A stretch of 39,077 nucleotides of DNA. Origin: Asaia bogorensis (lineage in GTDB: Bacteria > Pseudomonadota > Alphaproteobacteria > Acetobacterales > Acetobacteraceae). This document shows positions 33,333 to 39,077 of the stretch, one piece after another. Positions within the stretch are counted from its first letter, which is position 1. Each line of letters opens with the position of its first letter. The stretch is taken from positions 1-39,077 of the forward strand of contig CAMCDA010000017.1 of NCBI GenBank assembly GCA_945873195.1, written 5' to 3'. Under the pieces are notes generated by a model. That model was not told the origin of the DNA, made no database searches, and worked only from the letters and a program-made list of their open reading frames with translations. The translations under genes were made by a program, and so were the position numbers.

Positions 33333-34313
33333 TCAGCCGAACACTTCGGGGTTCACGGCGTTGCCCTTGTTGGGCTTGCCGTCGAGCACGCTCAGGATGT
33401 TCTGCGCGGTCACGAGACCCATGGCATCCATCGCCTCCACCGTCACGCCCGCCATGTGGGGGGAGGAGATCACGTTCGGCAGCGTCAGCAGCGGGTGGGA
33501 CGGCGGCGCCGGCTCCACGTCGAACACATCGAGGCCGGCGCCGGCGATGTGGCCGGACGTCAGCGCGTCATAGAGGGCCGGTTCGTTGATGATGCCGCCG
33601 CGGGCGGTGTTCACCACGAAGGCGCCCTTCTTGAGCGCGTTCAGGCGCTGCGCCCCGAACAGGTCGATGGTCTGCGGGTTCTTTGGGCAGTGGATGCAGA
33701 GGAAATCCACCCCGCCCAGGACCGCGTCGACATCTGCGACCGCCGTAAACCCGGCGGCCTTGATCGCGGCGGCGTCGACGAAGGGGTCATAGACCAGGAC
33801 GTTCATCTCGAACGCCGCGCAACGCTTGGCGGTGCGGGTGCCGATCCGGCCGAAGCCGACGATCAGGACGGTCTTGCCGGCGAGCTCCATCGGCGGGGCC
33901 TGGTGCCGGTCGTTCCACTTCCCGTCGCGGACCAGCGCGTCCATGTGCCGGTTCAGCTTGGCCAGCGCGATGATCAAATGGAACGCCTGTTCGGCGACGG
34001 ACGTGGAGTTCGCCGTGCCCGCCGTCATCAGCGGCACGCCGCGCGCGGTCAGGGCCGGAACCTCCACCGCGTCATAGCCGACGCCAATGCGCGCCACGAC
34101 CTGCATGGCGGGGGAGGCATCCATCTCGGTCTTCTTATACGGAGTCCCGGACAGCGCGATGCCGGCGCAATCCTTCAACTGCGGTAGCAGGTCGGCCTGC
34201 GGGATGCCCGCCGGATAGATCACCATCTCGATATCATCACGGCTGCGGATCAGGTCGAGGCCGGATTTCGACATCGTGTGGGGCAGCATCACCTTGGGCT
34301 TGTTGGTGGCCAT
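33333..34313 (-). CDS. D-isomer-specific 2-hydroxyacid dehydrogenase
   Basis: The 326-residue NAD-linked enzyme has the family set: substrate-domain VVARIGVGYDAVEV, the nucleotide motif VGFGRIG, catalytic Arg in NTARGGIINE, Glu in LDVFDVEPAPP and His in SPHMAGVTVEAMDA. It oxidises a D-2-hydroxyacid, or reduces the 2-oxoacid, in the cytoplasm; it resembles the phosphoglycerate/glyoxylate-reductase branch, without the regulatory ACT domain. It starts 15 nt after the SDR gene, which suggests one transcript and perhaps one sugar-acid or hydroxyacid pathway. Confidence 0.92.
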   Translation of the reverse strand: MATNKPKVMLPHTMSKSGLDLIRSRDDIEMVIYPAGIPQADLLPQLKDCAGIALSGTPYKKTEMDASPAMQVVARIGVGYDAVEVPALTARGVPLMTAGTANSTSVAEQAFHLIIALAKLNRHMDALVRDGKWNDRHQAPPMELAGKTVLIVGFGRIGTRTAKRCAAFEMNVLVYDPFVDAAAIKAAGFTAVADVDAVLGGVDFLCIHCPKNPQTIDLFGAQRLNALKKGAFVVNTARGGIINEPALYDALTSGHIAGAGLDVFDVEPAPPSHPLLTLPNVISSPHMAGVTVEAMDAMGLVTAQNILSVLDGKPNKGNAVNPEVFG

Positions 34314-34328
34314 GACGGGCGTTCCCTC

Positions 34329-35090
34329 TCAGAGCTTGCGTTCAAGGTTGGCGACGTAGCCGCGATTCCAGGTCGGCGCCAGATGCACCTCGTTCATCGT
34401 CACATGCGGCGGCAGGCAGGCGATGTAGCGGATAAGATCCCCGCAGTCCGCCGGCTGCACCATGCGTGCCCGCACCTCTGGCCCGACCGGGTTGGGGCGC
34501 TGGTCCAGGATCGGGGTCGCGACCTCGCCCGGCAGGAAGACGGTGGAGCGGATGCCGTTCACGCATTCCTGCATGTTCAGCCCATGGCTCATGGCGACGA
34601 TGCCATGCTTGGCGGAGACATAGATCGGCCCGCTGACACCCCCGATGAAGCGCCCGGCCATGGATGCGGTGTGGATCAGTACCCCATCCTTCTGCGCCCG
34701 CATGAACGGCAGGGCGACGGTGACGCAGTACATCGGGGCGATCAGGTTGCCGCTGACCATGTAGTGGATGCTCTCGGGCGTCAGCTTGTCCCAGTTGCGG
34801 TCGACGATGTTCACGCCGGCATTGTTCACCAGGATGTCCAGCCGGCCGATCTCGGTACGGATGAAGTCACCGACGCGGCGCACCTGGTCGGCATCGGTCA
34901 GGTCCGCAGGCTGCACATGCGCCGTTCCGGTCTGCCGGATGCGGGCGGCCACACTCTCCAGCGGCGCCGGGCGGCGGCCGGTCAGGATGATGGTCGCGCC
35001 TTCCTCGGCCAGCGCCAGCGCGGCGGCTTCACCGATGCCTGATCCCGCGCCCGTGACCCAGGCGATTTTTCCTGTCAGCTTCCCCACCAC
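34329..35090 (-). CDS. Short-chain dehydrogenase/reductase (SDR)
   Basis: The 253-residue classical SDR has the NAD(P) motif TGAGSGIG, NNAG, and the catalytic Ser-Tyr-Lys set in TASMAG.....SGPIYVSAKHG. The start is GTG at 35090 with AGGAG about 5-6 nt upstream; a longer frame back to 35159 lacks a ribosome site and adds unrelated residues, and an ATG two bases upstream of the GTG is out of frame. The substrate is unknown. It is the first gene of a group with the hydroxyacid dehydrogenase and AhpD-like protein. A probable FNR/FixK box lies about 93 bp upstream. Confidence 0.88.
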   Translation of the reverse strand: MVGKLTGKIAWVTGAGSGIGEAAALALAEEGATIILTGRRPAPLESVAARIRQTGTAHVQPADLTDADQVRRVGDFIRTEIGRLDILVNNAGVNIVDRNWDKLTPESIHYMVSGNLIAPMYCVTVALPFMRAQKDGVLIHTASMAGRFIGGVSGPIYVSAKHGIVAMSHGLNMQECVNGIRSTVFLPGEVATPILDQRPNPVGPEVRARMVQPADCGDLIRYIACLPPHVTMNEVHLAPTWNRGYVANLERKL

Positions 35091-35182
35091 ATTTGCTCCT
35101 GTCCCGAGAGGGGGCGCATCAAAAGCGCTTGCCCGCCGGGAGACAAGTCCCATTGGCAAGCCCCAACGGAAACCGGCGCGCT

Positions 35183-35196
35183 TTGATCTGGATCAT
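35183..35196. promoter_or_regulatory. Probable FNR/FixK-type box in a divergent region
   Basis: TTGATCTGGATCAT matches TTGAT-N4-ATCAA at nine of ten bases and shares the CTGG centre with the boxes at 5939 (reverse complement) and 11546. It lies between the SDR gene (start 35090, minus) and the ferritin-like gene (start 35386, plus). Placement suits the SDR group better: a site at -41.5 would leave a leader of about 58 nt. Confidence 0.45.
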
Positions 35197-35216
35197 TGCC
35201 GGGGTCATGCCACATA

Positions 35217-35246
35217 TTACCAGTCGCCCCTACCAGCGGCTGGTAA
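35217..35246. promoter_or_regulatory. Operator-like repeats in the SDR/ferritin-like divergent region
   Basis: TTACCAG occurs at 35217-35223, and TACCAG-CGG-CTGGTA, a perfect palindrome, at 35231-35245 (CTGGTAA at 35240-35246). Three copies of the same half-site within 30 bp of a divergent promoter region suggest binding of a dimeric repressor or activator. No regulator gene is adjacent, so its identity is open. Confidence 0.35.
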
Positions 35247-35286
35247 GTGCGCAGGGTTGGTGTGGCGGCTGCGCACGAAGCAAGGT

Positions 35287-35345
35287 GTGATACCAAGCGC
35301 CCGGCAACCTATCGACCAGTCTAAGGCTCGGGCGCTTGGTATCAC
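35287..35345. repeat. Perfect 17-bp inverted repeat in the leader of the ferritin-like gene
   Basis: GTGATACCAAGCGCCCG (35287-35303) and its exact reverse complement (35329-35345) enclose 25 nt and end 40 nt before the ATG of the next gene. It would form a strong RNA hairpin in the leader. It may be a dispersed repeat or a regulatory structure; sequence alone does not tell. Confidence 0.6.
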
Positions 35346-35385
35346 GCGCTTGGTCACCCGACCGCGACACGCAGGAAGACAGCAC

Positions 35386-36294
35386 ATGGACGCCGCCACG
35401 ATCGAGGCCGCCGACCGCGCCGCCCGCCACTGGACCTGGGACGAGCCAGGCCCCCTGCCCGTGGGATCGGAGGCGCACAAGAATGCCGTGTGCAGCATGT
35501 TCCGGGAGACGTTCAACCCGTACAAGCCGTCCGTCATCGAATGGCCGAAACTGACGCCCGAGGCGCTGGAACGCCTGATCACTCTTCCCATCTGGGACAT
35601 CGCCGTCCGCACCGAGGGCAAGGCGATGAAGCGCATGCAGGCGTATGCCGACGCGCTGCGCGACCCCGCCTGGCACGACGCGATCGGCCTCAACGGCTGG
35701 GAGGAAGGCCGCCACAAGGAAGTGCTGGCCAACCTGGTCCAGTCCTACGGCATCCCGCTGGAGCCCGAGCCGGCCTACCTGATGCCCTCCGACACAGAAT
35801 GGGCCTATCTGGTCACCGGGTTCAGTGAGTGCATCGACAGCTTCTTCGCCTTCGGGCTGTTCGACCTCGCCCGCACATCCGGCTTCTTCCCGCCAGAACT
35901 GGTCGATACGTTCGAGCCGGTGATGCAGGAGGAATGCCGCCACATCCTGCTGTTCGCCAACTGGCTGGCCTGGCACCGCCGGACGATGCCCTGGTGGCGC
36001 CGGCCGTACTTCGAGGCGCGGGTGGCCGCGGTGTGGGTGTTCCTGGCCTGGGAACGAATCGGCATCGCCCGCGGCATGGATGACGACAAAGGCAAGCCCG
36101 AGGACAACAACTTCACCATGACCGGCAGCAAGGCCGTCAGCGCGGTGGACGTCAGCGTGCGCGAACTGATGGAAATCTGCCTGCGGGAGAACGATCGTCG
36201 GTTCTCGGGCTACGACGAACGCCTGCGCCGGCCGACGACCACGCCCAGCCTGGTACGGTTCGCGATCCGGTTCATGCCCAAGGGGAAGCGGTAA
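35386..36294 (+). CDS. Ferritin-like di-iron protein of unknown function
   Basis: The 302-residue helical protein carries what looks like a full di-iron ligand set: E77 (RTEGKAMKR), E107-G-R-H110, E148 (FSECID) and E183-C-R-H186, two ExxH motifs and two further glutamates in four helices. This is the ferritin-like/di-iron carboxylate oxygenase superfamily (relatives include AurF-like N-oxygenases and MiaE-like hydroxylases). I cannot name its reaction. There is no signal peptide. The start at 35386 follows AGGAAGA; longer frames run through the inverted repeat and SDR promoter region. It stands alone, flanked by repeats on both sides. Confidence 0.8.
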   Translation: MDAATIEAADRAARHWTWDEPGPLPVGSEAHKNAVCSMFRETFNPYKPSVIEWPKLTPEALERLITLPIWDIAVRTEGKAMKRMQAYADALRDPAWHDAIGLNGWEEGRHKEVLANLVQSYGIPLEPEPAYLMPSDTEWAYLVTGFSECIDSFFAFGLFDLARTSGFFPPELVDTFEPVMQEECRHILLFANWLAWHRRTMPWWRRPYFEARVAAVWVFLAWERIGIARGMDDDKGKPEDNNFTMTGSKAVSAVDVSVRELMEICLRENDRRFSGYDERLRRPTTTPSLVRFAIRFMPKGKR

Positions 36295-36322
36295 AAGGAT
36301 CGAGGCTCCGCCCCGGGCCCCG

Positions 36323-36534
36323 CAAAGGGGCTCTGCCCCTTTGATCCCCGCCAAAGGCCTCAGGCCTTTGGAAACCGTTGGTTGGGGGGATTCCGGCAGA
36401 GGCTGAGGCTGTAGTTTAGACATCACCTCAGCCCCTCCCGGAATCCCCCCAAGTACTGGTTCCAAGGGCTCGGCCCTTGGCAGGAGGTCCAGGAGGGCAG
36501 CGCCCTCCTGGTGGGGCGTGGGGCAAAGCCCCAC
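36323..36534. repeat. Cluster of six hairpins filling the gap before the molybdopterin-subunit gene
   Basis: The 324-bp gap without a gene holds an ordered set of palindromes: CAAAGGGG..CCCCTTTG (36323-36343), CCAAAGGCC-TCA-GGCCTTTGG (36351-36371), a long inverted repeat 36384-36450 (arms GGGGGGATTCCGG and GGCTGAGG with their complements), CCAAGGGC-TCG-GCCCTTGG (36462-36480), CAGGAGGGC-AGC-GCCCTCCTG (36490-36510) and GTGGGGC-AAA-GCCCCAC (36518-36534). The long repeat sits in the middle with short hairpins on each side. It looks like a composite extragenic repeat; some hairpins may also terminate the ferritin-like transcript. No promoter stands out. Confidence 0.75.
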
Positions 36535-36618
36535 CCTTCACCACCCCCCTTGGCGATGCCGGCCGCGACCGTACATGTTGTCCGTGACCGACCTTCCACG
36601 CGCGCGGAGTGATAGACC

Positions 36619-38931
36619 ATGACCACCCAATTCGGCCTTGCCCAGCCTGTTCGCCGCGTGGAGGATCCTCGTCTGCTCAAGGGCGCCGGGCTTTACACCG
36701 ACGACATTGCCTTGCCTGGCTCGCTGCCGGGGATCGTGCTTCGTAGCCCGCACGCGGCCGCGACCATCAAGTCGATCGACATCGCGGCGGCGCGGGCCTT
36801 GCCGGGGGTGCGGGCGATCTATACGGCCGCCGACCTCAAGGCCGATGGGATCGGGACGCTGCCCTGTGCCGCGCCGGTGCAGAACCGGGACGGGACGCCG
36901 ATGGTCGCCCCGCCGCATCCGGTGCTGGCCGACGGCGTGGTGCGTCATGTCGGTGACCCGGTGGCCTTCATCGTCGCCGACACCATCGCCCAGGCGCGCG
37001 ACGCAGCCGACCTGATCGCGGTGGACTACGACATCCACCCCTCCGCCACCGACCTGGCCACCACGACCGACGCCGGCCAGCCGCTCGTGTGGCCCGAGGC
37101 GCTGAACAACATCGCGTTCGACTGGGAGATCGGGGACAAGGCCGCCACCGACGCCGCTTTCGCCCGCGCCGCCCATGTCACCAGCCTGACCGTGGTGAAC
37201 AACCGCATCATCGTGTCGTCGATGGAAGCCCGCGCGGCGGTCGGAGAGTATGACGCCGCCACCGGCCGCTGGACGCTGCATGCCAACACACAAGGCGGTT
37301 GGCTGGTGAAGAACCTGATCGGTCCCGTCTTCGGGGTGAAGCCCGACCAGTTCCGCGTCATCACCCCCGATGTCGGCGGCGGCTTCGGGATGAAGCTGTT
37401 CCTGTACGCCGAACACGTCCTGGTCTGCTACGCCGCCCGCAAGCTGGGCCACCCGGTGAAATGGGCCTCTGACCGCGGGGAGGCGTTCCTGTGCGACACC
37501 CAGGGCCGCGACAACATAACGCTGGGCGAAATCGCGACCGACGCCAACGGCATCTTTCTGGCCCTGCGGACCCGCAACGTGTCGAACATGGGCGCCTATC
37601 TGTCGACCTTCGCACCCTATATCCCGACCTATGCAGGCACGGGCGTGCTCTCCAGCATCTATAACTTCAAGGCGATCCACGCGAACGTCATCGGCGTCTT
37701 CACCAACACGGTTCCCGTCGACGCCTATCGCGGCGCCGGCCGGCCGGAAGCGAACTACCTGGTGGAGCGTCTGGTGGACGCCGTGGCGCGCGAACGTGGG
37801 ATCGACCGGGTGGAACTGCGGCGGCGGAACATGGTGCCGCCCTCCGCGATGCCGCATTCGACGCCCGTCGGGAAGACCTATGACAGCGGCGACTTCCGCA
37901 TCGTGCTGGATGCCGCGCTGAACCGCATCGACTATGCTGGGGCCGGCGCCCGCAAGGCGCAATCCGCCGCCATGGGCAAAAGGCGCGGCATCGGCCTCGC
38001 CTACTACCTGGAAGCCACTGGCGGCGACCCGACCGAGCGGGCGGAAATCCGCTTTGCCGAGGACGGGTTCGTCGACGTCTTCGTCGGCACACAATCCACC
38101 GGCCAGGGGCACGAGACCGCCTATGTCCAGTTGACCGCCACGCAACTGGGGATCGACGGCAACAAGATCCGCATCCGCCAGGGCGACACCGACACCATCC
38201 CCGTGGGCGGCGGCACCGGCGGGGCGCGCAGCCTGTATTCCGAGGGCCAGGCGATCCTGCTGACCGCCAACACCGTCATCAACAAGGGCAAGGACGCCGC
38301 GGCCGAGGAGATGGAAGCCGCCGTCGCCGACATCACGTTCTCGGACGGCCGCTTCACGATCGTCGGGACGGATAGAAGTATCGACATCATGGACCTCGCC
38401 GCGGCCCGCCGGAAAAAGGGCGCCGCTGGCCTCGACGCAGCCGAGATCGCGCCGATCGACAATCATACCTTCCCCAATGGCTGCCACATGGCGGAGGTCG
38501 AGGTGGACCCGGAGACAGGCATGGTCCGAATCGTCCGCTATGTCGTCGCCGACGACTTCGGCAAGACGGTGAACCCGCTGATCGTACGCGGCCAGGTCGC
38601 CGGCGGCGTGGCGCAGGGCTACGGCCAGGCGGTGCTGGAGAACACGGTGTTCGATCCGGAGTCCGGCCAGCTTCTGTCCGGCAGCTTCATGGACTACGCA
38701 CTGCCGCGCGCCGACGACCTGCCGGACATCGAGATCGACCTGCTGGAAATCCCCTGCGCGTCCAACCCGCTGGGCGTGAAGGGCGCGGGCGAGGCCGGGG
38801 CCGTGGGCAGCCCGCCCGCGATCATCAACGCAATCATCGATGCCCTGAGCGGCGACGGCGTGACCCATGTGGACATGCCGGCGACCCCCGAGAAAGTCTG
38901 GCGCGCGATCGCCGCCGCGCGCGCGGCCTAG
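36619..38931 (+). CDS. Xanthine dehydrogenase family molybdopterin-binding subunit (CoxL-like)
   Basis: The 770-residue protein matches the large molybdenum subunit of the xanthine dehydrogenase/CO dehydrogenase family: an N-terminal a/b-hammerhead domain (about 18-140) with VRRVEDPRLLKGAGLYTDD, then molybdopterin-binding domains with PDVGGGFGMK, VDAYRGAGRPEANYLVER, STGQGHETAYVQ and the catalytic glutamate E725 in GVKGAGEAGAVGSPP. The active-site loop is AYRGAGR, not the AYRCSFR of true CO dehydrogenase, so an aldehyde, purine or other N-heterocycle substrate is likelier. Such enzymes need a 2Fe-2S subunit and usually an FAD subunit; neither is next to it. Upstream is a repeat cluster and 2 nt downstream of its stop a transposase tail begins on the other strand. 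Confidence 0.92.
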   Translation: MTTQFGLAQPVRRVEDPRLLKGAGLYTDDIALPGSLPGIVLRSPHAAATIKSIDIAAARALPGVRAIYTAADLKADGIGTLPCAAPVQNRDGTPMVAPPHPVLADGVVRHVGDPVAFIVADTIAQARDAADLIAVDYDIHPSATDLATTTDAGQPLVWPEALNNIAFDWEIGDKAATDAAFARAAHVTSLTVVNNRIIVSSMEARAAVGEYDAATGRWTLHANTQGGWLVKNLIGPVFGVKPDQFRVITPDVGGGFGMKLFLYAEHVLVCYAARKLGHPVKWASDRGEAFLCDTQGRDNITLGEIATDANGIFLALRTRNVSNMGAYLSTFAPYIPTYAGTGVLSSIYNFKAIHANVIGVFTNTVPVDAYRGAGRPEANYLVERLVDAVARERGIDRVELRRRNMVPPSAMPHSTPVGKTYDSGDFRIVLDAALNRIDYAGAGARKAQSAAMGKRRGIGLAYYLEATGGDPTERAEIRFAEDGFVDVFVGTQSTGQGHETAYVQLTATQLGIDGNKIRIRQGDTDTIPVGGGTGGARSLYSEGQAILLTANTVINKGKDAAAEEMEAAVADITFSDGRFTIVGTDRSIDIMDLAAARRKKGAAGLDAAEIAPIDNHTFPNGCHMAEVEVDPETGMVRIVRYVVADDFGKTVNPLIVRGQVAGGVAQGYGQAVLENTVFDPESGQLLSGSFMDYALPRADDLPDIEIDLLEIPCASNPLGVKGAGEAGAVGSPPAIINAIIDALSGDGVTHVDMPATPEKVWRAIAAARAA

Positions 38932-38933
38932 CA

Positions 38934-39077
38934 CTACAGTTGCAGTTTTTGTTTGAGATGCGCCTTTCTCGCCGCCGCTTGGTGGGCCCGTCGCCAGCAC
39001 GACCAAGCGATAACGAAAGCCGGCGCGATACGCTGCTGCGCCAGACGCTGCGTGATGCGGCGGATTTCCTGAACCGA
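38934..39077 (-). mobile_element. Transposase C-terminus (IS701/DDE-type), cut by the window edge
   Basis: Reading from the window edge on the minus strand, 47 codons end in TAG at 38934-38936. The residues SVQEIRRITQRLAQQ and FVIAWSCWRRAHQAAARKAH are the recognisable tail of DDE transposases with the (S)VxEIRRLLxRL...AWSxWRRxHQAxAR pattern, as in IS701-type elements. The body of the element lies beyond the window. Its stop falls 2 nt from the stop of the molybdopterin-subunit gene, so the element end must lie within or against that gene's 3' border. Confidence 0.6.

Noticed and set aside
36538-39006. An 822-codon open frame on the minus strand
   Set aside because: It lies antisense to the well-supported molybdopterin-subunit gene, has no family signature, and is the kind of mirror frame expected in GC-rich DNA. 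Only its last 144-base neighbourhood, in another frame, holds a real gene tail.
1-39077. CRISPR array, defence island or prophage
   Set aside because: I saw no regularly spaced direct repeats, cas genes, restriction-modification genes, phage structural genes or integrase; the repeats seen are palindromic and dispersed.

Overview
This is a GC-rich chromosomal stretch (about two thirds G+C by eye) from an alphaproteobacterium. A member of the Rhodospirillales/Acetobacteraceae fits best. Reasons: the C-minus form of ribosomal protein L31, a ROSE-type RNA thermometer before an IbpA-like heat-shock gene, a Bug/TctC solute receptor, FNR/FixK-type boxes, the metK-trmB gene pair, and the intergenic palindromic repeats. 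The assignment is inference; no rRNA or marker search was possible. Core genes are interleaved with catabolic ones. There is no CRISPR array, prophage or conjugative module.

Region 1 to 5.1 kb is a minus-strand run of four genes. In transcription order they are a fused glycosidase-like/polysaccharide pyruvyl transferase protein, an extradiol dioxygenase, a glutaredoxin-DinB fusion and a shortened DUF2165 membrane protein. The glutaredoxin-DinB gene holds the best find in the window. Its redox CxxC motif reads TGA-Thr-Ser-Cys, with a good start and ribosome binding site before the TGA and an unbroken frame after it. A perfect 17-nt hairpin sits exactly 11 nt downstream of the TGA, the geometry of the bacterial SECIS element. 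It is a candidate UxxC selenoprotein; a simple nonsense mutation is the alternative.

Region 5.2 to 13.5 kb holds a TerC-family membrane protein, hemN with a perfect FNR/FixK box, two tandem 2OG-Fe(II) oxygenases, mscL, a glutathione S-transferase, an LLM-class flavoprotein, a Bug-type periplasmic binding protein and a divergent fumarylacetoacetase-fold hydrolase. Region 13.7 to 18.1 kb is housekeeping: rpmE, an hsp20 gene under a sigma-32 promoter and ROSE leader, then thrC, trmB and metK on the minus strand. A palindromic repeat lies in frame inside trmB.

Region 18.2 to 29.8 kb carries an ATP-dependent DNA ligase, an HpcH/HpaI aldolase, a GH36 alpha-galactosidase, a propionyl-CoA-synthetase-like enzyme, a second LLM flavoprotein, and a four-gene minus-strand operon (TIGR03862-type flavoprotein, enolase-superfamily dehydratase, two small exported proteins of unknown role). 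Region 29.9 to 39.1 kb has tRNA-Val(TAC), a membrane PAS-GGDEF-EAL protein, a minus-strand group of SDR, D-2-hydroxyacid dehydrogenase and AhpD-like protein, a di-iron ferritin-like protein, a cluster of hairpin repeats, a lone molybdopterin subunit of the xanthine dehydrogenase family, and the C-terminal tail of a transposase at the edge. Both window edges look like mobile-element boundaries.
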